Below, piece after piece: positions 1 to 8,817 of a stretch of DNA of 64,000 bases. The stretch is taken from positions 1,488,001-1,552,000 of the forward strand of contig JAKVNF010000001.1 of NCBI GenBank assembly GCA_022483465.1, given 5' to 3'. The notes below the pieces were generated by a model. That model did not search any database and was not told where the DNA came from. It saw only the letters and a program-made list of their open reading frames with translations. The position numbers and the translations under genes are program-made. This stretch comes from Lachnospiraceae bacterium (lineage in GTDB: Bacteria > Bacillota > Clostridia > Lachnospirales > Lachnospiraceae). How positions within the stretch are numbered: the first letter of the stretch is position 1; every line of letters starts with the position of its first letter.

Positions 1-63
1 GACCTCTGTCACGATGTCCCGCCGTACTGCATTTGCCGTCTTTTTCAGCTGTAAGTTGTCCAT
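1..63 (-). CDS. Transketolase, N-terminal subunit (partial)
   Basis: Only the first 21 codons are in the window, beginning MDNLQLKKTANAVRRDIV. The pattern of Lys/Ala/Asn, then Arg and hydrophobic residues, is how the thiamine-binding N-terminal half of split transketolases often begins. An AAAGGAGAGG ribosome site lies just before the ATG. It starts 12 bp after the xylulokinase stop on the same strand, so it is probably the next gene of the same operon. The metabolic fit is good, since xylulose 5-phosphate made by the kinase is a transketolase substrate. The identification rests on a short fragment plus context. Confidence 0.6.
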   Translation of the reverse strand, partial: MDNLQLKKTANAVRRDIVTEV

Positions 64-75
64 CGTCCTCTCCTT

Positions 76-1548
76 TCAAAGCTCCGGGAAGATTCCCTTG
101 AGTGCCGGGTACAGCTTCCGGAACGTCTGATACCGCTTCTCATAGCGCGCAGCAAGCTCTGGGTCGGGCTCGGTCTTCGCCGTGACCTTCACAAGCTTTT
201 TGCAGGCAGCCTCCACAGAGGTGTACGCCCCGCAGGCAACCGCTGCGAGGATCGCGCCGCCGTAGCCCGGTCCCTGCTCGGTCTCCGGGGTGGTGAGCTC
301 AATGTTCAGGACGTTGGCAAAGATCTTCTTCCAGAGCGGGCTCTTTGCCCCGCCGCCGCAGATCATGCTGGTCTGGATGTGGATGCCGAGGGCCTTGGCG
401 GCCTCCAGGGAATCCCGGATGCCGAAGGCAACGCCCTCGAGCACCGCCTGGGTCATGTCCGCCCGGGTGGTGTCCATGGTCATGCCGATAAAGCAGCTTC
501 TTGCAGACGGATCGTTGTGCGGTGCCCGCTCTCCCATGAGATAGGGCAGGTAATAGACGTGGTTGCAGCCGAGGCGGTCCTTTGCGATGCCCTTCTGCTC
601 CCCCGCATAGTCTGTGGTCTTCAGGATGTCATCCATGAACCACTTGTTGCAGGAGGCCGCGGAGAGCATGCAGCCCATCAGGTGGTACTTTCCGTCCGCA
701 TGGTCGAAGGCGTGCAGGCTGTTGCCGCTGTCCACCCGGAAGGTATCGCTGGAGATGAAGATCGTGCCGGAGGTGCCCAGGGAGATGTTGCAGGCACCGT
801 TTCCGACGGTCCCCGTCCCGATGGCGGCTGCCGCGTTGTCCCCGGCGCCTGCTGCCACCTTCACGCTCTGCGGAAGGCCAAGCTCCTTGGCCGCCTCTTT
901 GGTCAGGGTGCCGACCGTCTCATAGGACTCGAAGAGCTTCGGCATCTGCTCCTCGCGGATGCCGCAGATGTCCAGCATCGGCTGGGACCACTTCTTGTTC
1001 TTCACGTCCAGAAGGAGCATGCCCGAGGCATCGGAGTAGTCCGTGCAGTGGACGCCGGTCAGGCAGTAATTGACATAGTCCTTCGGGAGCATGATCTTTG
1101 CGATTCTCGCAAACAGCTCCGGCTCGTGCTTTTTCATCCAGAGGATCTTCGGCGCCGTGAAGCCGGCAAAGGCGATGTTGCCGGTGTACGCCGTGAGCGT
1201 CTCCCTGCCGATCACGTTGTTGAGATAGTCCGTCTCCTCCTGGGTTCTGCCGTCGTTCCAGAGGATGGCGGGGCGGAGCACCCTGTCGTTCTCATCGAGA
1301 ACGACGAGGCCGTGCATCTGGCCGCCTGCGCCGATGCCCGCCACCTGGCTCTTGTCAATGTCCGCTGTCAGCTCCTGGATGCCCGCCTTCACCGCGGCGA
1401 TCCAGTCCTCGGGCTTTTGCTCGGACCAGCCCGGGTGCGGGAAGTAGAGCGGATACTCCTTCGTCACTATCTTTTTGATGCTGCCCTCGCCGTCCATCAG
1501 AAGGAGCTTGACGGCAGAGGTGCCCAGATCCACGCCGATATAAAACAT
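76..1548 (-). CDS. xylB: Xylulokinase (FGGY carbohydrate kinase)
   Basis: This 490-residue protein has the usual length of xylulokinase, which phosphorylates D-xylulose with ATP in the cytoplasm. The N-terminal phosphate-binding strand reads GVDLGTSAVKLLLMD. NDGRTQ and a GAGDNAAAAIGTG segment match the sugar-binding and hinge parts of FGGY kinases, and GGGAKSPLWKKIFANVLN near residue 400 is the C-terminal FGGY signature. A purine-rich GGGGAAG site precedes the ATG. A terminator-like hairpin separates it from the upstream DUF4867 gene, so it may be read by partial read-through. A kinase for a related ketopentose remains possible, given the isomerase upstream. Confidence 0.9.
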   Translation of the reverse strand: MFYIGVDLGTSAVKLLLMDGEGSIKKIVTKEYPLYFPHPGWSEQKPEDWIAAVKAGIQELTADIDKSQVAGIGAGGQMHGLVVLDENDRVLRPAILWNDGRTQEETDYLNNVIGRETLTAYTGNIAFAGFTAPKILWMKKHEPELFARIAKIMLPKDYVNYCLTGVHCTDYSDASGMLLLDVKNKKWSQPMLDICGIREEQMPKLFESYETVGTLTKEAAKELGLPQSVKVAAGAGDNAAAAIGTGTVGNGACNISLGTSGTIFISSDTFRVDSGNSLHAFDHADGKYHLMGCMLSAASCNKWFMDDILKTTDYAGEQKGIAKDRLGCNHVYYLPYLMGERAPHNDPSARSCFIGMTMDTTRADMTQAVLEGVAFGIRDSLEAAKALGIHIQTSMICGGGAKSPLWKKIFANVLNIELTTPETEQGPGYGGAILAAVACGAYTSVEAACKKLVKVTAKTEPDPELAARYEKRYQTFRKLYPALKGIFPEL

Positions 1549-1567
1549 GGTCTTCCCCTTTCCTGAA

Positions 1568-1603
1568 AAGAGCCCGAAAGCAATGGATCACTTCCGGGCT
1601 CTT
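1568..1603 (-). terminator. Intrinsic terminator between DUF4867 gene and xylB
   Basis: On the minus strand the arms AAGAGCCCG and CGGGCTCTT (with extra pairing inside) are followed by TTTTC. It lies in the gap between two codirectional genes, so it probably lowers rather than abolishes xylB expression. Confidence 0.65.
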
Positions 1604-1623
1604 GCTTGTCTTTGCTGCAGGAA

Positions 1624-2268
1624 TTATTCGAGCTCTCCTGCGATGTCAATGTTCTCACCGGTGATGCCGACAAAGGCGCCATTCTTTGCTTCCGCCGCAT
1701 CCTTGTGGGCAATCAGCCACTTGTTGGATGCGAACAGGAGGCGGTCCTCCGGGCACTTGCCGGGTGTCTTCGCGGTTCCGACGTTCGTCCCCTTCGGGAG
1801 AACGACGAGGACCTGGAAGCCCTTGTCTCTTGCTGCCTGGCAGGGTGCGTAGTGAAGTGTGGTCGCATAGACCTCCACCATGACGCCCGCCGGCACGCGG
1901 AATGCCTTCACGCAGGAGGAATCCAGAACCCAGTCTGTCATCTCGTCCTGCTTTGCGAGCAGGAGAATGAAGTCCTCCGTGCCGAGATTGAACTCACTGT
2001 TCCTGTGGTACTCGAGGCAGTTGAGCTTGGTGTTGTGTCCGTTGCACCAGCCAAACTGCGCGGGGATGCCGCCGAAGAGGCTCGGCGCGATCGCCTGTGC
2101 CTCGGGCAGAGACTGCACCGCCGGCTCCTCGGGCACGTAGTCGGTTGCCGCGGGGATCGGGGTCTTCTCCTTGAGTGTGCGGACAATGGCGGCACACTCC
2201 GTCTCATAGCCGGTCACCACTCTGCCATAGGGCTTGAAGGCAGGATCAAAAACGCTGTAAATCGTCAT
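1624..2268 (-). CDS. DUF4867 family protein
   Basis: The 214-residue soluble protein begins MTIYSVFDPAFKPYGRV and has a cupin-like run of strands, with HNTKLNCLEYHRNSEFN and VPAGVMVEVYATTLHYAPC in the middle. This fits the DUF4867 family, which is found beside sugar isomerase and kinase genes and has no settled biochemical role. It starts 14 bp after the isomerase stop and is surely cotranscribed with it. A sugar-binding or mutarotase-like accessory role is an inference from neighbours and fold only. Confidence 0.75.
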   Translation of the reverse strand: MTIYSVFDPAFKPYGRVVTGYETECAAIVRTLKEKTPIPAATDYVPEEPAVQSLPEAQAIAPSLFGGIPAQFGWCNGHNTKLNCLEYHRNSEFNLGTEDFILLLAKQDEMTDWVLDSSCVKAFRVPAGVMVEVYATTLHYAPCQAARDKGFQVLVVLPKGTNVGTAKTPGKCPEDRLLFASNKWLIAHKDAAEAKNGAFVGITGENIDIAGELE

Positions 2269-2282
2269 AGTTCCTCCCCTTC

Positions 2283-3773
2283 TCAGGCAAAGGGATTCTC
2301 GTCCACATAGCGGACGCCCTCAGGCTGGTTGTAGCCGATCTCCTCCGGTGCGACGCCGATGTACTTGAGTGCCTCGTACAGAGCCTTTCCGTAGTGGCCG
2401 AACATCACGGCACCGTGGTGCGGGAAGTTCTTGCCGATCAGCCAGTAGCGGTAGAAGCGGCCCATCTCATGGATGGCGAAGACACCGATGGAGCCGAAGG
2501 ACCGGGTTGCCACCGGCAGGACCTCACCCTGTGCCGCATAGGCGCGGAGCTTGTTGTCCGCCGTGGACTGCAGGCGATAGAAGGTGATCTTTCCGGGGAT
2601 GATGTCGCCCTCGATGGTGCCGTCGCACCAATCCTGCGGGTGGGTTCTTGCCATGATCCGCTGGAAGGACAGATGCTTGTTGGCAGAGAGCTTGCTGCTG
2701 CAGGTGTTGCCGCAGTGGAAGCCCATGAAGGTATCCGTGAACTTGTAGTCAAACTTGCCCTTGATGGACTCGTCGTACATGTCGTGCGGCACGGAGTTGT
2801 TGATGTCCAGGAGCGTCACCTCATCCTGGCTGATGCACAGGCCGATGTACTCGGAGAGGGTTCCGTAGATATCCACCTCGCAGGAGACCGGGATGCCCTG
2901 CTTCATGAGGCGGCTGTTGACGTAGCAGGGGACGAACTTGAACATGTCCTGGAAGGCCGGCCAGCACTTGGTGGTCATGGCCACGTACTTGCGGCATCCC
3001 TTGTGGGACTCGGCCCAGTCGAGCAGGGTCAGCTCATACTGCGCGAGCTTCTCGAGCATGGCAGGGCGGTTCTCCTTCGTGTAGCCCATCTCGTTCGCCA
3101 TATCATCTGCGACACCGGCGATTCTGCTGTCGCCCTCGTGCTTCTGATAGGACTCGAACAGATCGAGCTCGGACTCCTCCTCGATCTCCACGCCCAGGTT
3201 GTAGAGCTGCTTGATCGGCGCGTTGCAGGCCAGGAAGTTGGCCGGGCGCGGTCCGAAGGAGATGATCTTTAAGTTGGCAAGGCCATAGGCAACTCTTGCG
3301 ACAGGAAGGAAGTCGTGGATCATGTCCGCGCACTCCTCGGCGTTGCCCACCGGGTTCTCCGGGATGTAGGCCTTCACGTTGCGAAGGGCCAGGTTGTAGG
3401 AGGCATTGAGCATGCCGCAGTAGGCATCGCCTCTGCCGTCAATCAGGTCATTCTGGCTCTCCTCTGCAGCGGCGCAGAACATCTTGGGGCCGTCAAAGTG
3501 CTTTGCCAGAAGGGTCTCGGAGATCTCAGGACCGAAGTTTCCGAGGTAAACGCACAGGGCATTGCAGCCCGCCTTCTTGACATCCTCGAGGGCATTCACC
3601 ATGTCGGTCTCGCTCTCGATGATGGTGATCGGACACTCGTAGATGTCCTTTGCATCGTACTTTGCGGCATAGGCCTTCACCAGGGCCTCTCTCCTGTTCT
3701 GTGCCAGGGATGCCGGGAAGCAGTCACGGCTGACTGCCACAATGCCGACCTTCATTACCGGAATATTGTTCAT
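2283..3773 (-). CDS. L-fucose/L-arabinose isomerase family protein
   Basis: A 496-residue ketol isomerase of the fucose/arabinose type (MKVGIVAVSRDCFP... DIYECPITIIESETDMVNALEDVKKAGCNALCVYLGNFGPE). Such enzymes turn an aldose into the ketose that the downstream kinase phosphorylates. I chose the ATG at 3773 rather than 3788 because GGAGG lies 5 bp upstream of it. Glu, Asp and His residues in the C-terminal half (for example GFHCGNTC) are consistent with a metal site, but the exact sugar cannot be told from sequence. It is the first gene of the unit and has a strong promoter and operator just upstream. Confidence 0.85.
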   Translation of the reverse strand: MNNIPVMKVGIVAVSRDCFPASLAQNRREALVKAYAAKYDAKDIYECPITIIESETDMVNALEDVKKAGCNALCVYLGNFGPEISETLLAKHFDGPKMFCAAAEESQNDLIDGRGDAYCGMLNASYNLALRNVKAYIPENPVGNAEECADMIHDFLPVARVAYGLANLKIISFGPRPANFLACNAPIKQLYNLGVEIEEESELDLFESYQKHEGDSRIAGVADDMANEMGYTKENRPAMLEKLAQYELTLLDWAESHKGCRKYVAMTTKCWPAFQDMFKFVPCYVNSRLMKQGIPVSCEVDIYGTLSEYIGLCISQDEVTLLDINNSVPHDMYDESIKGKFDYKFTDTFMGFHCGNTCSSKLSANKHLSFQRIMARTHPQDWCDGTIEGDIIPGKITFYRLQSTADNKLRAYAAQGEVLPVATRSFGSIGVFAIHEMGRFYRYWLIGKNFPHHGAVMFGHYGKALYEALKYIGVAPEEIGYNQPEGVRYVDENPFA

Positions 3774-3823
3774 GTTATCCTCCTTCATTCCCTTCCGCTG
3801 CGGTGCTCCGGGCCCGCGGAAAG

Positions 3824-3850
3824 CACTTTTATAAAAGTCCTTTACAAAAC
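3824..3850. promoter_or_regulatory. Operator upstream of isomerase operon (ROK repressor site)
   Basis: ACTTTTATAAAAGT at 3825-3838 is a perfect 14-bp palindrome and is followed two bases later by TTTACAAAA. The same composite recurs at 5072-5096 before the ROK gene. It lies across the predicted transcription start of the isomerase promoter, the classical place for repression. Confidence 0.7.
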
Positions 3851-3853
3851 AGA

Positions 3854-3882
3854 ATGATATTTCTTTTTGCCTGCTCTGTCAA
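3854..3882 (-). promoter_or_regulatory. Sigma-70-type promoter of the isomerase operon
   Basis: On the minus strand TTGACA (3882-3877) and TATCAT (3859-3854) are 17 bp apart, a near-perfect housekeeping promoter. Transcription would start near 3847, inside the operator. Confidence 0.75.
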
Positions 3883-3917
3883 TGGCAGACAGACAGTTTG
3901 GGGGTGCTTTTTTTTGG

Positions 3918-5051
3918 TCAGATTGCCTCAATGAACTGCCCGATGAAGTGCCAGGCGGCGCCCCGCATGCCGGCCTCCGCGTTGGCGGAGAGCCGCACGT
4001 AGTCGGCCGTCGCGCTGAAGGGATCCAGGGCCGCCACCTTCTCCCGAAGCGGTTCGATCCACTTGTCCATGTGCTCTGCCACAAAGCCCCCCAGGACGAT
4101 GTCGCAGTCAAAGGCCATGCGGATGTTGATGATGCCGAGGGCCAGGTGGTCCAAAACGTCCTCCCAGAGCTTCGTGCAGGCGGGATCCTTCTGATCAAGT
4201 TTGGCAAAGAACGCCTCGGTGGTCATGCCGAGATCCCGGGAGAAGCGCAGCGCGCTGCAGTAGGCCTCCAGGCAGCCGTTCTGCCCGCAGTTGCACTTTC
4301 TGCCCCCGGGCACGATCCGCATGTGGCCGAACTCGGCGCTCCTGCCGTTGGCGCCCTCATAGACCTGGTGATTGAGGTAGATGTAGCCGCCAATGCCGTT
4401 CTCCAGCATCAGGTAGACAAAGTCCCCCTGCCGGTTAGGCGGGAGTGTGGCCAGCTCCGCCGCGCCGGCGCCGGTGGAATCGTTGACGATGTACACCGGC
4501 AGATCGCTCCCCTCCACGATGGTCCGCAGGCTGATGTCTTTCATGCGCATCGTCGGGGAGATCACCACGCTGTCGGTCTTCTCGTCGTAGATGCCCGGGA
4601 TCGTCAGGCCGACCCCGAGGATCTTCGAGGGATCCGGGCAGTAGTCCCGGACAAAGCGGCCAAGCTCCCGCAGAAAGAACCCCGGAAGGTCCGGATCCGC
4701 GTCGCAGTCGTGGAGGAGGCTTCGCTTGTGCAGCTCCTCCAGCTTCATGTCGCAGAGGATGAAGCGCAGGTGGTCCGCGGAGATCGCCGCGCCGATCGCC
4801 AGTTTGCAGTCCCGCTTCACCTCATATCCCATGGGCCGCCGGCCCCCGGTGGAGCGCTTGATCTCCCCCACATCGATGAGCCCGGCCTCCAGGAGTTCCC
4901 CGATGTTGAGCTGCACCGTGGGCATGGAGAGATGGAGCGCCTGGGTGATCTCCAGCTTGCTGATGGGCCGCTTTGCGTGGTAGATCAGCTGGTAGATGGA
5001 ATTTCGGGTCTGTCGTCTTCTCTCTGTGATGGTCGGTTCGAGCTGCGCCAT
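3918..5051 (-). CDS. ROK family transcriptional repressor (XylR/NagC type)
   Basis: 377 residues: an N-terminal winged helix (about 10-80, TRNSIYQLIYHAKRPISKLEITQ then SMPTVQLNIGELLEAGLI) fused to a ROK sugar-binding domain. The ROK zinc motif CNCGQNGCLEAYC is intact near residue 255. The N-terminal ATP-binding DxGxT loop of ROK kinases is not seen, so this is a regulator, not a kinase. It is transcribed away from the exporter and towards the isomerase operon. Matching palindromes overlap its own start and the isomerase start, suggesting autoregulation and sugar-relieved repression of both. Confidence 0.88.
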   Translation of the reverse strand: MAQLEPTITERRRQTRNSIYQLIYHAKRPISKLEITQALHLSMPTVQLNIGELLEAGLIDVGEIKRSTGGRRPMGYEVKRDCKLAIGAAISADHLRFILCDMKLEELHKRSLLHDCDADPDLPGFFLRELGRFVRDYCPDPSKILGVGLTIPGIYDEKTDSVVISPTMRMKDISLRTIVEGSDLPVYIVNDSTGAGAAELATLPPNRQGDFVYLMLENGIGGYIYLNHQVYEGANGRSAEFGHMRIVPGGRKCNCGQNGCLEAYCSALRFSRDLGMTTEAFFAKLDQKDPACTKLWEDVLDHLALGIINIRMAFDCDIVLGGFVAEHMDKWIEPLREKVAALDPFSATADYVRLSANAEAGMRGAAWHFIGQFIEAI

Positions 5052-5071
5052 AACTGCCTCTTTTCTGCAAT

Positions 5072-5105
5072 ACTTTTGTAAAAGTGATTTATAAAATCCA
5101 TTATA
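5072..5105 (-). promoter_or_regulatory. ROK gene promoter and operator
   Basis: The minus strand has TATAAT (5105-5100) with GGGACA 17 bp upstream. ACTTTTGTAAAAGT at 5072-5085 plus ATTTATAAAA follows at once, overlapping the expected start. It matches the isomerase operator in sequence and internal spacing. Confidence 0.65.
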
Positions 5106-5262
5106 GCGGTCTCCCGCCCGTTTGTCCCTTCTTTTTTTCCAGTGCTCCTCACTTTTCCGGGAATGGGGATGGACAGTTCGGAGTTAGACTTTTATGCTGT
5201 TTTCGATAACCGTTCACCACATTAACGCCTTATTTTGTGCTGCAGTCTTTTAGAGGCTTACC

Positions 5263-7020
5263 ATGAAAAAGAGCAGTTCCGCCGGGACAGGCCTCACCCA
5301 TCCCGAAAAAATCACTTCCTATTTCAGCGCCCAGCGGCCGATTCTCCTGGTCATCACCATCACAGGCCTTGTCTACAACATCGGTCTGCTCGCCGGCCCC
5401 TACTATGAGGGGCAGATGGCCCAGTGTCTTCTGGACATCTCCCGGGGAGAGGCCGCTTTCCAGGACATGCTCCATCTCGTCCTCACCTACCTTCTCGTGA
5501 TCTTCCTCGTGCAGGGGAGCCGCTTCTGCAAGCGCTTCTACGTGCGCCGCTTTGCCAACAACACGGCCCGGAGCATGAAGGAGATCCTCTACGGGAACCT
5601 CGTGCACCACTCCAAACAGGAGCTCGACGCGCAGGGAGCCGGAAACCTGATCACCAAGGCGGTCTCCGACGCCGACGACTGCGCCGAGGGCATGCGCAAG
5701 TTCACAACCGAGCTCTTCGACACCGGCGTCGCCCTGATCTCCTACACGTTCTTCCTCCTGTCCTACGACTGGAGGCTGGCCCTGCTGTGCCTCCTGTTCC
5801 CGCCCGTCTCCTATATTCTGGCGGACCGGATGAAGGTCCCGGTCCAGCGGACCGGCCAGGCGGCCAAGGAGTCCTCCGGGCGGCTCTCCTCCGCCACCCT
5901 CGACCGGGTCTTTGGCGCCCTGACCTACCGGGTGTTCGGCTGCGAACAGGCGAGAAACCAGGACTATGAGGATCACCTTGCGGACTACGAGCAGAAGGGG
6001 ATCCGGGCCAACCTCTTTGTCCTTGCCATGCCGCCCATCTACCAGGTGATCTCCCTTGTCAGTGTCATCTTCATCCTCTGGTTTGGCGGCAGAAATGTCA
6101 TGGGCACCGGCTGGACGACCTGGGACGTGGCGGCCTTCACCGCCTTTCTCTCCTCCTATACCAAGCTCGCCGTCAAGAGCTCCCACGCGGCCAAGCTCTT
6201 CAACGCGGTCCAGAAGGCCCAGGTCTCCTGGCGCCGGATCAAGCCGTTTCTGACGAAGGTCCCGGAGGAGCCCGCCATCCCCGCAAAGGATCCCGGCACC
6301 CTCCGCGTCCGGGACTTTGGCATCACCTTCCCGGGACAGGCGCCGCTCGTCTCGGGCCTTTCCTTCACCGCTGCCCCCGGGGAGGCCATCGGCGTCACCG
6401 GGCCCGTCGCCTGCGGCAAGTCCGCCCTGGGACAGGCCTTTCTCGGTGAGATCCCCTATGCCGGGACCATCTCCTGGAACGGGCAGGACCTTTCAGGCCT
6501 TGCCCCCGAGGTGCGAAACGGCATCGTGGGGTACCTTGGCCACGACCCGGAGCTCTTTGACGGCACCATCGAGGACAACGTGCTCCTGGGAAAGAAGGAG
6601 GACGTCTGGCCCTATCTGAAGGCCGTCTGCCTCGACAAAGAGGTGCAGGCCATGGAGGAGGGGATCCAGACGCGGATCGGCCCCTCCGGGAACCGCCTCT
6701 CCGGCGGCCAGCAAAAGCGCCTTGCCCTGGCGAGGACCCTGGCCCTGCACCGGCCCCTGTATGTGCTCGACGATCCCTTTTCCGCGCTGGACCGGAACAC
6801 CGAACAGCAGATCTTTGCCAACCTGCGGGCCCAGTGCAAGGGCAGTACGCTCTTGTACCTCTCCCATCGGATGGAGCTCTTTCCCCAGATGGATCAGGTG
6901 CTCCTGTTTCAGGGCGGCCGGGTGATTGTCTCCACCCACGCCGCGCTGCTGTCCGATTCGCCGGAATACGCGCAGCTCGTTGCGCTCTCCCGGGGAAAGG
7001 GGGAAGACCATGAAGCGTGA
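5263..7020 (+). CDS. ABC exporter half-transporter, degenerate-site subunit
   Basis: 585 residues: an N-terminal six-helix exporter membrane domain (about 20-320) then a nucleotide-binding domain. Walker A is GPVACGKS near residue 380, the signature is LSGGQQKRLALAR near 480 and Walker B is LYVLDDPFSALD near 500. The residue after the Walker B Asp is Asp instead of the catalytic Glu. That change is typical of one half of heterodimeric exporters, and the next gene supplies the other half. The substrate could be a drug, lipid or peptide and cannot be told. It is the first gene of a two-gene unit running divergently from the ROK gene. The ribosome site (AGAGG) is modest. Confidence 0.88.
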   Translation: MKKSSSAGTGLTHPEKITSYFSAQRPILLVITITGLVYNIGLLAGPYYEGQMAQCLLDISRGEAAFQDMLHLVLTYLLVIFLVQGSRFCKRFYVRRFANNTARSMKEILYGNLVHHSKQELDAQGAGNLITKAVSDADDCAEGMRKFTTELFDTGVALISYTFFLLSYDWRLALLCLLFPPVSYILADRMKVPVQRTGQAAKESSGRLSSATLDRVFGALTYRVFGCEQARNQDYEDHLADYEQKGIRANLFVLAMPPIYQVISLVSVIFILWFGGRNVMGTGWTTWDVAAFTAFLSSYTKLAVKSSHAAKLFNAVQKAQVSWRRIKPFLTKVPEEPAIPAKDPGTLRVRDFGITFPGQAPLVSGLSFTAAPGEAIGVTGPVACGKSALGQAFLGEIPYAGTISWNGQDLSGLAPEVRNGIVGYLGHDPELFDGTIEDNVLLGKKEDVWPYLKAVCLDKEVQAMEEGIQTRIGPSGNRLSGGQQKRLALARTLALHRPLYVLDDPFSALDRNTEQQIFANLRAQCKGSTLLYLSHRMELFPQMDQVLLFQGGRVIVSTHAALLSDSPEYAQLVALSRGKGEDHEA

Positions 7021-8698
7021 ACACCAAAACCGCGCCGTCAACTACGGACTGCGCAGCATCGGCGCCACCATGCGCCATCATCTCCTGCTCACCCTGGGGG
7101 TGGCCCTTGCCATCGCAGGGGCGGTCATCACGGGCCTTCTGCCGCCTCTTATCCTCGAGAAGGCCGTCAACCTCCTCTCTGCCGGGGAGATGTTCCCCTT
7201 CTCCCTGGCGCTTGCCTACTTCGGTCTCCTCTTTGTGGCAGGGCTCCTCGAGTCCTGCAAGCAGGCCCTGCTGACCGTCTTTGGCCAGAAGATCACAAGG
7301 GAGCTCCGGCACGAGCTCTGTCAGAAGCTGACGCTCCTTCCCGCCGGGGTGCTCTCCATGCAGGATGCCGGCGCGGTCTCCTCCCGGTTTGTCAGCGACG
7401 TGGACACCGTGGAGAACCTCTTTGACGACGGCGTGGTCAGCATGATCGCCGACCTGGTGCAGGTGGTGAGCATCTTTGTGATCCTCTTCTCCAGGAACCG
7501 CGGCCTCTCGCTCCTGCTTCTTGTCGTCCTGCCGCTGGTCTTTTGGTACACCCGGCACGTGCAGAAAAGGACCCTCCGGGCCCAGGTGGACAACCGCAGG
7601 GCCCTGGCCAATGTGACCGGCCTCATCCCGGAGACCATCCGGAACATCCGCACGATTCACAACAGCGGCAGCGCCTCCTGGATGCGGACCCGCTACGGCC
7701 GCTATGTCGGGGACAGCTACCGGGCCATCGAGCAGACCAACTTCTTTGATGCCATCTACTCCCCGATCATCCTGCTCACCAACGCCGTGGTGGTCGGCAT
7801 CGTGATGCTGCTCTCCGCCTCGGGCAATCCCGAAATCCAGTCCTTCTTCGGCATGCAGGTCGGCACCGCGGTGGCGGTGATCTCCTACATCTCCCAGATC
7901 TTCACGCCGCTCGAGAACATCGGCATGGAGATCCAGACGATCCAGTCGGCCTTGGCCGGCCTGACAAGGATCAACGAATTCCTGGGCCAGGAGGAGACCT
8001 GGAAGAAGGTGCCCGGCACCGGCCGCGCGGCCCTCTCGGCAACGGACGTCCCCGCTGTAGCGGTTCAAGACGTGACCTTTGGCTACAACAGCGAAGAGAC
8101 CGTGCTCCGGAACTTTTCTCTTACGGTGCGTCCCGGGGAGACCGTGACGCTCACCGGGCGCACCGGCGCCGGAAAGAGCACCCTGTTCCGGCTCCTTCTG
8201 GGACTCTATAGGCCGGATGCAGGACAGATCCGGATCTTCGGTCAGGAGGCCGCCGGCATCCCCGACAACGAAAAGCGCGCCCTCTTTGGCTATGTGGAGC
8301 AGAACTTCCGCATGGTCCCGGGCACCGTCCTCGACCAGATCACGCTCTTTGACGACGGGATCACGAGGGAAATGGCAGAGGAAGCGGCAAAGACCGCTGA
8401 ACTCGACGCCGTGATCCGGCAGCTCCCGAAGGGGTATGACACCCCCTGCCGCGAGGGGCTCTTCTCCCAGGGCCAGTGGCAGCTCCTCTCCATCGCCAGG
8501 GCCATTGCGGCGAGCCCCCGGATTCTCCTCCTGGATGAGATCACCGCAAACCTCGATGCCGCGACGGAGGAGACCGTGCTGAAGGCGATCAAAAACGCCG
8601 CCGGCGGGCGGACCGTGCTCTCCATCTCCCACCGGCTCAGCGCCTCCCTCGGCGGCCGGCAGATTGCCCTTGCGCCGGAGGCGGGAGAATCGTCGTGA
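7010..8698 (+). CDS. ABC exporter half-transporter, catalytic subunit
   Basis: 562 residues from the ATG at 7010, which overlaps the upstream gene by 11 bp and is preceded by GGGGGAAG. A six-helix domain is followed by an ATPase with Walker A GRTGAGKST (about 384), a non-standard signature FSQGQWQLLSIAR (about 484) and Walker B ILLLDEITANLD with the catalytic Glu. The SQGQ signature faces the partner's DD Walker B in the degenerate site, while the other site pairs LSGGQ with LLDE. The two proteins are therefore a complementary asymmetric pair, as known for TM287/288-like transporters. Confidence 0.88.
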   Translation: MKREHQNRAVNYGLRSIGATMRHHLLLTLGVALAIAGAVITGLLPPLILEKAVNLLSAGEMFPFSLALAYFGLLFVAGLLESCKQALLTVFGQKITRELRHELCQKLTLLPAGVLSMQDAGAVSSRFVSDVDTVENLFDDGVVSMIADLVQVVSIFVILFSRNRGLSLLLLVVLPLVFWYTRHVQKRTLRAQVDNRRALANVTGLIPETIRNIRTIHNSGSASWMRTRYGRYVGDSYRAIEQTNFFDAIYSPIILLTNAVVVGIVMLLSASGNPEIQSFFGMQVGTAVAVISYISQIFTPLENIGMEIQTIQSALAGLTRINEFLGQEETWKKVPGTGRAALSATDVPAVAVQDVTFGYNSEETVLRNFSLTVRPGETVTLTGRTGAGKSTLFRLLLGLYRPDAGQIRIFGQEAAGIPDNEKRALFGYVEQNFRMVPGTVLDQITLFDDGITREMAEEAAKTAELDAVIRQLPKGYDTPCREGLFSQGQWQLLSIARAIAASPRILLLDEITANLDAATEETVLKAIKNAAGGRTVLSISHRLSASLGGRQIALAPEAGESS

Positions 8699-8778
8699 AA
8701 CTCTTTAGAATATTCAAAACCGAGCGGCGCCATACGCTTTTTCTGTCGTTCGGTGCATTAATTTATTAGGGAAATCCG

Positions 8779-8806
8779 TTGACAGGTGCAATTGGAAGAG
8801 TATAAT
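8779..8806 (+). promoter_or_regulatory. Strong promoter of the peptide ABC operon
   Basis: Consensus TTGACA (8779-8784) and consensus TATAAT (8801-8806) with a 16-bp spacer. The start would be near 8813, only about 5 bases before a terminator hairpin. Confidence 0.75.
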
Positions 8807-8817
8807 CACCTCTAAGC

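Noticed and set aside
379-1566. A 395-codon plus-strand frame across xylB
   Set aside because: Shadow of the xylulokinase gene; no ribosome site or domain.
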